Source of the DNA: Ectopseudomonas oleovorans
GTDB lineage: Bacteria > Pseudomonadota > Gammaproteobacteria > Pseudomonadales > Pseudomonadaceae
DNA length: 42,809 nt
Direction of reading: 5' to 3'
NCBI RefSeq assembly: GCF_003052605.1
Contig: NZ_QASO01000111.1
Span: forward strand, 1-42,809
Below, piece after piece: positions 17,082 to 25,833 of the stretch. Under the pieces are notes generated by a model. It ran no database searches. It saw only the letters and a program-made list of their open reading frames with translations, and was not told where the DNA came from. A program made the translations under genes and the position numbers. Position 1 is the first letter of the stretch. Each line of letters opens with the position of its first letter.

Positions 17082-18332
17082 ATGTCCAAGAAGCCCCTCG
17101 GCGTTCATTCCGAAGCCGGCAAACTGCACAAGGTGATGGTCTGTTCGCCAGGCCTGGCCCACCTGCGCCTGACCCCAGCCAACTGCGATGAACTGCTGTT
17201 CGACGATGTGATCTGGGTATCCCAGGCCAAACGCGACCACTTCGACTTCATGACCAAGATGCGTGAACGCGGCGTCGAAGTGGTGGAGATGCACAACCTG
17301 CTCGAAGAGACCGTGCGCGACCGGCAAGCCCTGAAGTGGATTCTCGACCGCAAAATCACCGCCAACAGCGTCGGCCTTGGCCTGCTGACAGAGGTGCGTG
17401 ATTTCGTCGAATCCCTGGAGCCACGGCGCATCGCCGAGTTCCTCATCGGCGGCGTGTCCGGCGCCGACCTGGCCAGGCACAAGGACTCCGAGGCGGCGAA
17501 GATGTTCAACGCCTACCTCGGCGAAGCCAGCTTCATCTTCCCGCCGCTTCCCAACACCCAGTTCACCCGCGACACCACCTGCTGGATCTACGGTGGCGTC
17601 ACCCTCAATCCCATGTACTGGCCAGCACGCCGCCAGGAAACCCTGCTCACCACCGCGATCTACAAATTCCACCCGGACTTCGCCGAGGAACGCTTCGACA
17701 TCTGGTACGGCGACCCGGATCAGGACCATGGCTCGGCCACCCTGGAAGGCGGCGACGTGATGCCCATTGGCAACGGCACCGTGCTGATCGGCATGGGCGA
17801 ACGCAGCTCGCACCAGGCCATCGGCCAGGTGGCCCGTGCGCTGTTCGCCAAGGGCGCGGCAGACAAGGTCATCGTTGCCGGCCTAGGCCGCTCCCGTGCA
17901 GCCATGCACCTGGACACCGTATTCAGCTTCTGCGACCGCGACCTGGTGACCATCTTCCCGGAAGTGGCCAACTCCATCGTGCCCTTCACCCTGCGCCCGG
18001 ACGAGAGCCGCCCAGGCGGCATCGACGTACGCCGCGAGGACAAACCCTTCGTCGAGGTGGTCGCCGAATCCCTCAAGCTGAAGAAGCTACGCGTGGTGGA
18101 AACCGGTGGCGACGCCTACGAGGCCGAGCGCGAGCAGTGGGACGACGGCAACAACGTGGTCTGCCTGGAGCCGGGTGTGGTGATCGGTTACGACCGTAAC
18201 ACCTACACCAACACCCTGCTGCGCAAGGCCGGCGTCGAGGTCATCACCATCAGCGCCAGCGAACTGGGGCGCGGCCGTGGCGGCGGCCACTGCATGACCT
18301 GCCCGATCATCCGCGACCCCATCGACTACTGA
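17082..18332 (+). CDS. arcA: Arginine deiminase
   Basis: The 416-residue enzyme converts arginine to citrulline and ammonia, the first step of anaerobic arginine fermentation. The C-terminal motif [17 protein letters not shown] carries the nucleophile Cys404, equivalent to Cys406 of P. aeruginosa ArcA (418 residues). [12 protein letters not shown] and [12 protein letters not shown] hold guanidinium-binding residues. A GAAGGAG site lies before the ATG. It is the second gene of the operon. Confidence 0.97.
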   Translation: MSKKPLGVHSEAGKLHKVMVCSPGLAHLRLTPANCDELLFDDVIWVSQAKRDHFDFMTKMRERGVEVVEMHNLLEETVRDRQALKWILDRKITANSVGLGLLTEVRDFVESLEPRRIAEFLIGGVSGADLARHKDSEAAKMFNAYLGEASFIFPPLPNTQFTRDTTCWIYGGVTLNPMYWPARRQETLLTTAIYKFHPDFAEERFDIWYGDPDQDHGSATLEGGDVMPIGNGTVLIGMGERSSHQAIGQVARALFAKGAADKVIVAGLGRSRAAMHLDTVFSFCDRDLVTIFPEVANSIVPFTLRPDESRPGGIDVRREDKPFVEVVAESLKLKKLRVVETGGDAYEAEREQWDDGNNVVCLEPGVVIGYDRNTYTNTLLRKAGVEVITISASELGRGRGGGHCMTCPIIRDPIDY

Positions 18333-18342
18333 TCACCAAGCC

Positions 18343-18380
18343 CCCCTCTCCCCCGGGAGAGGGGCCGGGGGTGAGGGGCG
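18343..18380. repeat. CCCCTCTCCC/GGGAGAGGGG hairpin between arcA and arcB
   Basis: A perfect 10-bp stem (18343-18352 with 18355-18364) is followed by CCGGGGGTGAGGGG. This is a widespread dispersed repeat in Pseudomonas and relatives. It lies in the 82-bp gap between arcA and arcB and could mark an mRNA processing or stability point within the operon. Confidence 0.7.
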
Positions 18381-18414
18381 TCCCTCGCACAGCATTCTCA
18401 ACGGAGAACGAACC

Positions 18415-19425
18415 ATGGCATTCAATATGCACAACCGCCACCTGCTCAGCCTGATGCACCACAGCACCCGTGAGCTGCGCTACCTGCTCGATCTGTCGCG
18501 CGACCTCAAACGCGCCAAGTACACCGGCACCGAGCAACAACACCTGACCCGCAAGAACATCGCGCTGATCTTCGAGAAGACCTCGACCCGTACTCGTTGC
18601 GCCTTCGAGGTAGCGGCCTACGACCAGGGCGCCAACGTCACCTACATCGACCCCAACTCCTCGCAGATCGGCCACAAGGAGTCGATGAAGGACACCGCCC
18701 GCGTGCTCGGGCGCATGTACGACGCCATCGAGTACCGCGGCTTCAAGCAGGAAATCGTCGAAGAGCTGGCCCAGTACGCTGGCGTGCCGGTGTTCAACGG
18801 CCTGACCGACGAATACCACCCGACGCAGATGCTCGCCGACGTGCTGACCATGCGTGAACACAGTGACAAGCCGCTGCACGACATTGCCTACGCCTACCTG
18901 GGTGACGCGCGCAACAACATGGGCAACTCGCTGCTACTGATCGGCGCCAAGCTCGGCATGGACGTGCGCATCGCCGCGCCCAAAGCGCTGTGGCCCAGCG
19001 AGAAACACGTCGCCGCCTGCCGAAAATTCGCCGAGGAAAGCGGCGCACGCATCCTGCTCACCGAAGACCCGAAGGAGGCGGTCAAGGGCGTCGACTTCGT
19101 CCATACCGACGTCTGGGTGTCCATGGGCGAGCCGGTGGAAGCCTGGGGCGAACGCATCCAGGAGCTACTGCCCTATCAGGTCAATGCCGAGATCATGAAG
19201 GCCGCCGGCAACCCACGGGTGAAGTTCATGCACTGCCTGCCGGCCTTCCACAACAGCGAGACCAAGGTCGGCAAGCAGATCGCCGAGCAGTATCCGCACC
19301 TGAAGAACGGCATCGAGGTCACCGAAGACGTGTTCGAGTCGCCGTGGAATATCGCCTTCGAGCAGGCGGAAAACCGCATGCACACCATCAAGGCAATTCT
19401 GGTGGCGACCCTGGCAGACATCTGA
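18415..19425 (+). CDS. arcB: Catabolic ornithine carbamoyltransferase
   Basis: The 336-residue enzyme splits citrulline with phosphate into ornithine and carbamoyl phosphate. It has the carbamoyl-phosphate-binding STRTR at 57-61, the HPTQML motif and the catalytic HCLPAFH motif. Its position between the deiminase and carbamate kinase genes supports the catabolic role over the biosynthetic ArgF role. The length matches P. aeruginosa ArcB (336). An ACGGAGAACG site precedes the ATG. Confidence 0.97.
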   Translation: MAFNMHNRHLLSLMHHSTRELRYLLDLSRDLKRAKYTGTEQQHLTRKNIALIFEKTSTRTRCAFEVAAYDQGANVTYIDPNSSQIGHKESMKDTARVLGRMYDAIEYRGFKQEIVEELAQYAGVPVFNGLTDEYHPTQMLADVLTMREHSDKPLHDIAYAYLGDARNNMGNSLLLIGAKLGMDVRIAAPKALWPSEKHVAACRKFAEESGARILLTEDPKEAVKGVDFVHTDVWVSMGEPVEAWGERIQELLPYQVNAEIMKAAGNPRVKFMHCLPAFHNSETKVGKQIAEQYPHLKNGIEVTEDVFESPWNIAFEQAENRMHTIKAILVATLADI

Positions 19426-19435
19426 GTATTGCCCT

Positions 19436-19495
19436 GTAGGAGCCGGCTTGCCGGCGATCCACTGGCAACAGCGTCGCCGGCAAGCCAGCTCCTAC
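19436..19495. repeat. GTAGGAGCCGGCTTGCCGGCGA hairpin between arcB and arcC
   Basis: The 22-nt arms 19436-19457 and 19474-19495 are complementary with one mismatch. This is a typical Pseudomonas intergenic repeat, and the repeat at 29933-29995 is a near copy. It sits inside the arc operon, in the gap before arcC. Confidence 0.8.
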
Positions 19496-19536
19496 GCGAA
19501 GTCAGGCGCCCAGGCGCCTCGAACAAGGAGAACACC

Positions 19537-20463
19537 ATGCGACTCGTCATCGCCTTGGGCGGCAACGCCCTGCTTCGTCGCGGCGAAGCCATGACTGCGG
19601 AAAATCAACGAGAGAACGTACGTATCGCCTGCCAGCAGATCGCCAAGGTGGCACCCGGTAAAGAGCTGGTGATCGCTCACGGCAACGGCCCGCAAGTCGG
19701 CCTGCTGGCCCTGCAGGGTAACGCCTATGATGCGGCTAACCCTTACCCACTGGACGTACTCGGCGCAGAGACCGAAGGCATGATCGGTTACATGATCGAA
19801 CAGGAGCTGGGCAACCTGCTGCCGTTCGAAGTACCCTTCGCCACCCTGCTCACCCAGGTGGAAGTGGACAGCGCCGACCCGGCATTCAAGAAACCGAGCA
19901 AACCCATCGGCCCGCTCTACAGCAAAGAGGAGGCCGAACGCCTGGCCGCCGAAAAAGGCTGGAGTATCGCCCCGGACGGCGACAAGTTCCGCCGCGTGGT
20001 GGCCAGCCCGCGCCCGCAGCGCATCTTCGAAATTCGCCCGATCAAATGGCTGCTGGAAAAGGGCAGCGTGGTGATCTGCGCCGGTGGCGGTGGCATCCCG
20101 ACCATGTACGACGGCAACCAACTGCGCGGCGTCGAAGCGGTGATCGACAAGGACCTGTGCTCGGCGCTGCTGGCCGAACAGCTCAATGCCGACCTGCTGG
20201 TGATCGCCACCGATGTCGACGCTGCCTATGTCGACTGGGGCAAACCCACGCAGAAACCCATCGCCGAAGCTCATCCCGACGCCATCGAAACGCTCGGCTT
20301 CGCCGCCGGCTCCATGGGTCCGAAAGTGCAGGCCGCCTGCGAGTTCGCCCGCAATACCGGCCGCAGCGCAGTGATCGGTTCGCTGGAAAATATCGAAGCC
20401 ATCGTCCAGGGTCGTTCAGGCACGCGCATCAGCCTGGACTGCAAGGGCATCGTCTATCGCTGA
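19537..20463 (+). CDS. arcC: Carbamate kinase
   Basis: The 308-residue enzyme transfers the phosphate of carbamoyl phosphate to ADP, giving the ATP yield of arginine fermentation. [16 protein letters not shown] at the N-terminus and [16 protein letters not shown] are the amino-acid kinase family nucleotide-binding signatures. The frame runs 36 codons further upstream through the hairpin repeat, but ATG 19537 has AAGGAGAA before it and starts the domain exactly. Confidence 0.96.
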   Translation: MRLVIALGGNALLRRGEAMTAENQRENVRIACQQIAKVAPGKELVIAHGNGPQVGLLALQGNAYDAANPYPLDVLGAETEGMIGYMIEQELGNLLPFEVPFATLLTQVEVDSADPAFKKPSKPIGPLYSKEEAERLAAEKGWSIAPDGDKFRRVVASPRPQRIFEIRPIKWLLEKGSVVICAGGGGIPTMYDGNQLRGVEAVIDKDLCSALLAEQLNADLLVIATDVDAAYVDWGKPTQKPIAEAHPDAIETLGFAAGSMGPKVQAACEFARNTGRSAVIGSLENIEAIVQGRSGTRISLDCKGIVYR

Positions 20464-20475
20464 GAGGGCACGATC

Positions 20476-20841
20476 ATGTTCACCGCCGGTCACCTGCACC
20501 GCGATAATAACGACCGCCCCGAGCACATGCGCCTGCTGCCGCCCTTCTCGGTGGACTTCTACTACGAAGTCCGCAAGGATCCGCAGCAGGGGCCGATGCT
20601 GCACATGCGCCTGGTCGGCGAGGTGGACGGCAAGCACTTCGAGGAGGAATTCGAACTGCATCGCGACGTCGCCTTCAACTTCGCCAGCGTCGCCACCCGC
20701 ATCGCCGCCCGCCATGGCCTGCCCCCCAACGCCAGCCCGGTGATGCGCGGCCACGACGAATACGACAAGGTATTCGCCGACATCCGCAGCAAACTCAACG
20801 CCCAACCGGGCGAGCCGGTAAATCTCGACCACATCCTATGA
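20476..20841 (+). CDS. DUF5064-type small protein
   Basis: The 121-residue soluble protein starts MFTAGHLHRDN and has a central beta-rich part (FYYEVRKDPQQGPMLHMRL; EVDGKHFEEEFELHRDVAF). I recognise it as a DUF5064-like Pseudomonas protein; its function is unknown. It starts 12 bp after the arcC stop, so it is probably read with the arc operon. Whether it has a role in arginine fermentation is open. Confidence 0.7.
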   Translation: MFTAGHLHRDNNDRPEHMRLLPPFSVDFYYEVRKDPQQGPMLHMRLVGEVDGKHFEEEFELHRDVAFNFASVATRIAARHGLPPNASPVMRGHDEYDKVFADIRSKLNAQPGEPVNLDHIL

Positions 20842-20844
20842 CGT

Positions 20845-20899
20845 AGCCCAATGAGATGAAATCCGGGGCTCTCGCTCATTTCCCGGATTGCATTGGGCT
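20845..20899. repeat. AGCCCAATG/CATTGGGCT inverted repeat
   Basis: The outer arms AGCCCAATG (20845-20853) and CATTGGGCT (20891-20899) and the inner arms AATCCGGG/CCCGGATT form an interrupted hairpin directly after the last gene of the arc transcript. It is related to the element at 250-300. Confidence 0.7.
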
Positions 20900-20928
20900 G
20901 CGCGCTGAAACGGCTATTTATCGTCACT

Positions 20929-20956
20929 CCCGCGAAGGCGGGCATAACGGTTTTTT
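20929..20956 (+). terminator. CCCGC-GAAG-GCGGG hairpin followed by T6
   Basis: A 5-bp GC stem with a GAAG loop (20929-20942) is followed by CATAACGG and then TTTTTT. The sequence CACTCCCGCGAAGGCGGGCA is also a common intergenic repeat core. It may end transcription from the arc operon. Confidence 0.45.
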
Positions 20957-21027
20957 CAGATGCGATCGTTCAATTTAAGTAACCGCCTGACGCTCGACCA
21001 GCACGACCCCGCGCGCCCTACTAGTTC

Positions 21028-21438
21028 TCAGGCCTGCATGGTCCAGCCATGCACCCCCATCGCCGTCTGACGCCCTGCCTCCGAGCGGGTCAGGTGCGGA
21101 TGGCAGGTCAGCGCGATGTCCTCGACCGAGGCGGAGAACTCCATGGCCACCACGCAATACTCGCCGATCAGTTGACCTACACTTGGGCCGATCATGTGCA
21201 CGCCGAGAATCTGGTCGGTATTGGCGTCGGCGAGGATCTTCACGAAACCTTCGGTCTCGTGGTTGATCTTCGCCCGACTGTTGGCGGTGAGCAGCATACG
21301 CATGCCGATCAGCACGTCGATGTTCGGCGCCAGCAGCATGCCCAGGGTCACCAGCAGATAGAGGCTCAACCCGGCAAGCAGCACCGGACGGCGCCCGAGC
21401 CGCAACTGGCCAAGGCCAAAAGCGCCGACGAACAGCGA
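21028..21438 (-). pseudogene. Chimeric remnant: Bcr/CflA transporter fragment fused to LpdG C-terminus
   Basis: One open frame joins two unrelated gene pieces. About 21438-21291 encodes part of the first membrane helices of a Bcr/CflA-type drug exporter ([16 protein letters not shown]). There the usual loop residues before the GRRPVLL motif appear lost. From about 21290 to the stop at 21028 it reads as the C-terminal dimerisation domain of dihydrolipoamide dehydrogenase ([37 protein letters not shown]) and ends at the normal family C-terminus. The His-Pro catalytic pair is present but the FAD and NAD domains are missing. No good start codon or ribosome site exists. I see a deletion or recombination scar, very unlikely to be functional. 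Confidence 0.75.
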
Positions 21439-21510
21439 CTGACGGCTACTTATATTTCGACCACAATATGAAACATTGAATACCGAGCATCATATTTATC
21501 TGGAGCCTGC

Positions 21511-22080
21511 ATGACCGCCTTATCCAGAGATGCCCGCCTCGCCACCTGGATTGCCGAGGAGCAGGCCATTCGCAACCAACTCGCCGCTCCGGGCATCCTC
21601 AGCCTGGCGGAGGTGGCCACCATGTCGCCGATGGATTTCTTCGACGGCATCGGCCGCGGCAACCTGCCCTCCCTGCCGATCAACGCAGTGCTCGACTTCA
21701 CCCCGGTGCAATGGGCCAGCGGCCTGTTCGTCTTCCAGGGCACGCCAGATCAGCGCCACTACAACCCGCTGGGCAGCTTGCATGGCGGCTACATCGCCAC
21801 ACTCCGTGACTCCTGCATGGGTTGCGCCGTGCATACCCTGCTCAAGACGGACCTGGGCTACACCACCGCGGACCTGCGGGTAAGCTACATCCGCGCGCTG
21901 CGCAGTGAAGCCGGTCCGGTACGCGCCGAAGGCCGCATCATCCATGTCGGCCGTTCCACCGCGCTGGCCGAAGGCCGACTGTACGATGTCGACGAGCGCC
22001 TCTACGCCGTCGCCTCCACCACTTGTCTTATTCTCGACATGAGCGCGCCGCGCCAGAACGGCGATGCAGGTGTAAGATGA
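21511..22080 (+). CDS. PaaI-type hotdog thioesterase
   Basis: The 189-residue protein carries a PaaI-like hotdog domain in its C-terminal two thirds. HYNPLGSLHGGYIATLRDSC has the characteristic HGG on the central helix, followed by VSYIRALRSEAGPVRAEGRI. Such enzymes hydrolyse acyl-CoA or aryl-CoA thioesters. The N-terminal 50 residues are an extra helical extension. GGAG precedes the ATG. The next gene, a TetR regulator, starts 29 bp downstream, so the two may share a transcript. Confidence 0.82.
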   Translation: MTALSRDARLATWIAEEQAIRNQLAAPGILSLAEVATMSPMDFFDGIGRGNLPSLPINAVLDFTPVQWASGLFVFQGTPDQRHYNPLGSLHGGYIATLRDSCMGCAVHTLLKTDLGYTTADLRVSYIRALRSEAGPVRAEGRIIHVGRSTALAEGRLYDVDERLYAVASTTCLILDMSAPRQNGDAGVR

Positions 22081-22109
22081 CAGCCAGCATCTGATAGACG
22101 AGAAAGCCC

Positions 22110-22676
22110 ATGCGCTATTCGGAAGACCACAAGGCCAAGACCCACCAACGCATCATCGAGGAGGCGGCCCTGCGCTTTCGCCGCGATGGCGTCGGCGCCA
22201 CCGGCCTCCAGCCACTGATGAAAGCGCTCGGCCTGACCCATGGCGGTTTCTATGCCCACTTCAAGTCCAAGGACGATCTGGTGGAAAACGCCCTGCGCCA
22301 TGCGGTGGAGGAACTTTCCCGCAGCACCGAGGCGCTGGCCAAGGATGCCGAGGCACCGCTGCCACGCTTTATCGCCAGCTACCTGTCCAGCGCGCATCGC
22401 GCCAACCCCGGCAGTGGCTGCCCGCTGCCGACCATGTCCGCCGAGCTGGGCCAACGTGGCGAGGCCAGCGAAACCACCGACGCCCTGGTGCGCGACCGTC
22501 TGGCCATGATCGAGGACAACCTCGGCGGTGACGATGCCGCCGAGCAGAGCGTACTGCTGCTCTCGAGCATGGTCGGCGCCCTGCTGCTGTCGCGTAGCGT
22601 CAAGGACCCGGAGCTGTCCGACCGCCTGCTGAAAACGACCTGTCGCCTGCTGATCGAGCAGGCGCAGGACGCGTAA
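22110..22676 (+). CDS. TetR-family transcriptional regulator
   Basis: The 188-residue protein has a typical N-terminal TetR helix-turn-helix (TGLQPLMKALGLTHGGFYAHF, about 31-51) and an all-helical ligand domain. It resembles regulators that sit beside SDR and hydrolase genes and probably respond to an organic compound. It follows the thioesterase gene and converges on a broken SDR gene, which may once have been its target. Confidence 0.88.
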   Translation: MRYSEDHKAKTHQRIIEEAALRFRRDGVGATGLQPLMKALGLTHGGFYAHFKSKDDLVENALRHAVEELSRSTEALAKDAEAPLPRFIASYLSSAHRANPGSGCPLPTMSAELGQRGEASETTDALVRDRLAMIEDNLGGDDAAEQSVLLLSSMVGALLLSRSVKDPELSDRLLKTTCRLLIEQAQDA

Positions 22677-22709
22677 CGACAAGGCTATGCCTGAGTTAAC
22701 TGTGCACCC

Positions 22710-22756
22710 GTAGGAGCGGATTTATCCGCGAAATTCGCGGCTGAAGCCGCTCCTAC
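22710..22756. repeat. GTAGGAGCGG/CCGCTCCTAC hairpin
   Basis: Perfect 10-bp outer arms (22710-22719 with 22747-22756) surround an inner CCGCGAA/TTCGCGG stem. This is a Pseudomonas intergenic repeat between the convergent TetR gene and the SDR remnant. Confidence 0.8.
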
Positions 22757-22801
22757 AACGTCACTCACGTGCACATAGCCAATAACGAGACTGCTTCGGA
22801 C

Positions 22802-23344
22802 TCACTTGTAGCGCACCGCCGCCTGGCTATGCGACAGGTTCGGCCCCAGTGCGGCGCGGGCAGCGACGAAAGCATCCCAGTCGGCTGCATCCGGCAGCGA
22901 GGGTATGGTCACCAGTTCGCCCTGATCGAAACCGGCCAGCGCCGCATCGACCATCTCGCCCACTTCCATGATCATCGACGGCGGCAGCGCCGAGGCGTCG
23001 GTGCCGCTGCGCTCCCAGATCTCGGTGCGGGTCACGCCCGGCAGCACCGCCTGCAGCTGCACGCCCGAACCACGCAGTTCGCCAGCCAGGGTCAGGCTCA
23101 GCACATAGGCCTTGGTCGCGCTGTAGACGGCGTTGAACATTTCCGGCGCCAGCGCCACCAGCGAACCAAGGTTGATGATGCCGCCACGCCCAGCTGCTGA
23201 GAAATTGGCAGCTGCCGCCGCCAGACGGTTGCGCACCAAGTTATGGCTGTTTTTGTCCTTTTGGTCAGAAAAAGGTGCATCGAAGGCACTGGAGCGAACC
23301 TGAAAATTCCGCGCATCCTTTTGATTTGCAAGGGATATGCACAA
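22802..23344 (-). pseudogene. SDR oxidoreductase with missing N-terminal half
   Basis: From about 23240 down to the stop, the frame matches the C-terminal half of a short-chain dehydrogenase: GRGGIINLGSLVALAPE, the active-site YSATKAYVLSL, then VLPGVTRTEIWE and a normal C-terminus. The first 35 or so residues (MCISLANQKDARNF...) have no SDR character. The whole Rossmann TGxxxGxG half, about 100 residues, is absent upstream. No in-frame continuation was found, so it looks like a 5' deletion with foreign sequence joined on. Loss of the cofactor site should abolish activity. Confidence 0.75.
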
Positions 23345-23506
23345 TCAAGAGAATTGGCGCCGTTTTTGCTCTAGCAGCACCAGCCTGACCAAACGGACAG
23401 GTTTAAAAACGCCGGGAGCGATTTTTGACGTCGGCTCCGCAAGGGCGACCGCCATGAATGGCAGGCAAAAAAACATAACGACACGTCTTAACCACCAGGA
23501 GCTTCC

Positions 23507-24313
23507 ATGAATCGCACTCTCTCTTCGCTGGCACTGGCCGGCGGTTTGCTGGCAGGCGGCCAGGCCATTGCCGGTGACCTGATGCAGTGGCAGAACAACA
23601 GCCTGACCTACCTCTACGGCCAGGATTTCAAGATCGACCCGGAAATCCAGCAGACCATCACCTTCGAGCACGCCAGCGGCTGGAGCTTCGGTGACCTGTT
23701 CCTGTTCGTCGACGTGATCAAGTACAACACCGATGCCACCAACGGCGCCGGTGACGGCCACACCTTCTATGGCGAGTTCAGCCCGCGCTTCTCGCTGGGC
23801 AAGATCACCGGTGCCGACCTGTCCTTCGGCCCGATCAAGGACGTGCTGATCTCCACCACCTACGAGTTCGGTGAAGACGACGTCGAGTCCTACCTGATCG
23901 GCCCGGCGGTCGACCTGGACATCCCCGGCTTCGATTACTTCCAGCTCAATACCTACCTGCGCACCACCGACGGCAGCCGCGCCGGCAGCAACGTCTGGCA
24001 GATCACCCCGGTGTGGAGCTACACCATCCCGGTAGGCGAATCGGACATTCTCATCGACGGTTTCATGGACTGGGTGGTGGACAACGACAGCAATCGCCGT
24101 GGCGACTACCACGCCAACCTGCACTTCAACCCACAGATCAAGTACGACCTGGGCAAGGCGCTGAAGTGGGGCGAGAAGCAGCTGTACGTGGGTATCGAGT
24201 ACGACTACTGGAAGAACAAGTACGGCATCAAGGACGGCGGTTTCGTCAGCGACAACTTCGTCGGTTCGACCGACCAGAACACCGCCAGCCTGTTGGTCAA
24301 GGCACACTTCTGA
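23507..24313 (+). CDS. Outer-membrane channel, Tsx/OmpK family
   Basis: The 268-residue protein begins with a signal peptide (about 1-22, ending QAIA) and is otherwise rich in alternating beta strands with aromatic girdles. It ends in Phe (LLVKAHF), as outer-membrane barrels do. Sequence features such as MQWQNNSLTYLYG and the repeated YDL and DYW motifs fit the nucleoside-specific channel Tsx/OmpK family. It probably lets nucleosides or similar small solutes through the outer membrane. GGAG precedes the ATG. It stands alone with its own terminator. Confidence 0.85.
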   Translation: MNRTLSSLALAGGLLAGGQAIAGDLMQWQNNSLTYLYGQDFKIDPEIQQTITFEHASGWSFGDLFLFVDVIKYNTDATNGAGDGHTFYGEFSPRFSLGKITGADLSFGPIKDVLISTTYEFGEDDVESYLIGPAVDLDIPGFDYFQLNTYLRTTDGSRAGSNVWQITPVWSYTIPVGESDILIDGFMDWVVDNDSNRRGDYHANLHFNPQIKYDLGKALKWGEKQLYVGIEYDYWKNKYGIKDGGFVSDNFVGSTDQNTASLLVKAHF

Positions 24314-24337
24314 GACGCGCCTGCGCGCTTACTGGCC

Positions 24338-24361
24338 AAGGTCGCAGCAACTTGCGACCTT
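24338..24361 (+). terminator. Terminator hairpin after the Tsx-like gene
   Basis: A perfect 9-bp stem AAGGTCGCA (24338-24346) and TGCGACCTT (24353-24361) encloses a 6-nt loop, 25 bp after the stop. Only a short CT tract follows. Confidence 0.7.
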
Positions 24362-24433
24362 CTGCCAATGCCATCGGGCAGCCTGACGTGATTAGCTGCC
24401 CAGCATCACCAGACCTTCACCCAAGGATGGACG

Positions 24434-25279
24434 ATGCCACCGCGTATCCTGCTGCTTACCTGCCTCGCCATGCTGGCCTTCGCCGGCAACTCGCTACTGT
24501 GCCGCCTGGCGCTGCGTGAAACGGAAATCGACGCGGCCAGTTTCACGGCTATCCGCCTGCTCTCCGGCGCCCTGACGCTGTGGCTGCTGCTCAAGCTGAG
24601 GCAGACCGGGCAACCCATCGCCGGCAATTGGCCTGGCGCGCTGGCGCTGTTCACCTATGCGGCGGCCTTCTCCTTTGCTTACCTGCAACTGGATACCGGC
24701 GTCGGCGCCCTGCTGCTGTTCGGCGCCGTGCAGTTGAGCATGCTGCTGTGGGGATTGCTGCGTGGCGAGCGTCTGGGGCTGGGCGCCAGTCTCGGTACGG
24801 CGCTGGCCACGGCCGGCCTGCTGGCGCTGCTGCTACCCGGCGCCAGTGCGCCCCCGCTGCTGGCGGCCTTGCTGATGCTGCTGGCCGGAGTTGCCTGGGG
24901 CGCGTACTCGCTGCTCGGGCGCGGCGAGGGTGATCCGCTGGCCGTGACCGCCGGCAACTTCCTGCGTGCGGCACCGCTGGCCGTGCTGCTGGCGCTGGTG
25001 CTGCTGTCGCAACTGAACTGGGATGGGCCTGGCCTGTTCTACGCGGTGTTGTCCGGCGCCCTGACCTCGGGTGTCGGTTACGCCATCTGGTACAGCGCCC
25101 TGCCCGGCCTGCGCGCCAGTCAGGCCGCCACGGTGCAGTTGAGCGTGCCGATTCTTGCCGCGCTCGGTGGCAGCCTGTTGCTGAACGAAGCGCTGTCGCT
25201 GCGTCTGATACTTAGCGCCATGGCCGTGCTCGGCGGTATCGCGCTGGTACTAGGCAGCCGGCAACGTGCCGGGAGCTAA
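24434..25279 (+). CDS. EamA/DMT-family transporter
   Basis: The 281-residue integral membrane protein has about ten hydrophobic helices in two EamA repeats (about 1-135 and 145-280). The typical N-terminal motif FAGNSLLCRLALRE is followed by AASFTAIRLLSGAL, and the second repeat ends LNEALSLRLILSAMAVLGGI. These carriers export metabolites or amino acids; the substrate is unknown. AAGGATGG lies before the ATG. Confidence 0.88.
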   Translation: MPPRILLLTCLAMLAFAGNSLLCRLALRETEIDAASFTAIRLLSGALTLWLLLKLRQTGQPIAGNWPGALALFTYAAAFSFAYLQLDTGVGALLLFGAVQLSMLLWGLLRGERLGLGASLGTALATAGLLALLLPGASAPPLLAALLMLLAGVAWGAYSLLGRGEGDPLAVTAGNFLRAAPLAVLLALVLLSQLNWDGPGLFYAVLSGALTSGVGYAIWYSALPGLRASQAATVQLSVPILAALGGSLLLNEALSLRLILSAMAVLGGIALVLGSRQRAGS

Positions 25280-25333
25280 TGGCGCGTGCAGTGGTCTTCT
25301 ATCCTGAACCCATAACGTCCAGGGAAGATCACC

Positions 25334-25807
25334 ATGCACCCTCTGCTTCGTCTTTGCCTCGCTGCCCTGCTTGCAGCAGGCCTGAGCGCCTGCGCCAGCC
25401 TGGGCAATCGTGATCCGCTACGGGTCGACCTGGTCGGCCTGGAACCCCTGCCCGGTCAGGGCCTGGAGGTGCGTTTCGCGGTCAAGCTACGGGTGCAGAA
25501 CCCCAATGACAGCGCGGTGACTTTCAACGGCATGGCACTGGATCTGGACGTGAACGGCCAGCCGCTGGCCAGTGGTGTCAGCGACCAGAGCGGCAGCGTG
25601 CCGCGTTTCGGCGAGACGGTATTGAGCGTGCCGGTGAGTATTTCAGCGTTTTCGGTGATGCGTCAGGCCTGGGGCGTGGCCGGTTATCAACCTGGTCAGG
25701 AGGTGCCCTACATGCTGCGTGGCAAGCTCGCCGACGGCCTGTTCGGCACCCGCCGCTTCAGCGACAGCGGTATCCTGAACTGGCCGCAACCGCCAAGCCC
25801 CTACTGA
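25334..25807 (+). CDS. LEA type 2 lipoprotein
   Basis: The 157-residue precursor has a lipoprotein signal with lipobox LSAC and the acylated Cys20. It is followed by one LEA-14/WHy-like beta-sandwich domain (VQNPNDSAVTFNGMALDLDV is diagnostic). The mature protein is expected in the periplasm, anchored to the membrane. Such domains are linked to desiccation or stress tolerance, but the bacterial role is not known. A GGGAAGA site precedes the ATG. Confidence 0.82.
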   Translation: MHPLLRLCLAALLAAGLSACASLGNRDPLRVDLVGLEPLPGQGLEVRFAVKLRVQNPNDSAVTFNGMALDLDVNGQPLASGVSDQSGSVPRFGETVLSVPVSISAFSVMRQAWGVAGYQPGQEVPYMLRGKLADGLFGTRRFSDSGILNWPQPPSPY

Positions 25808-25833
25808 AGCAGGAGCCGGCGGTTACAGGGCGA

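Noticed and set aside
19429..19536. Upstream extension of arcC through the hairpin repeat
   Set aside because: The extra residues are encoded by the dispersed repeat; the ATG at 19537 has a good ribosome site and starts the kinase domain.
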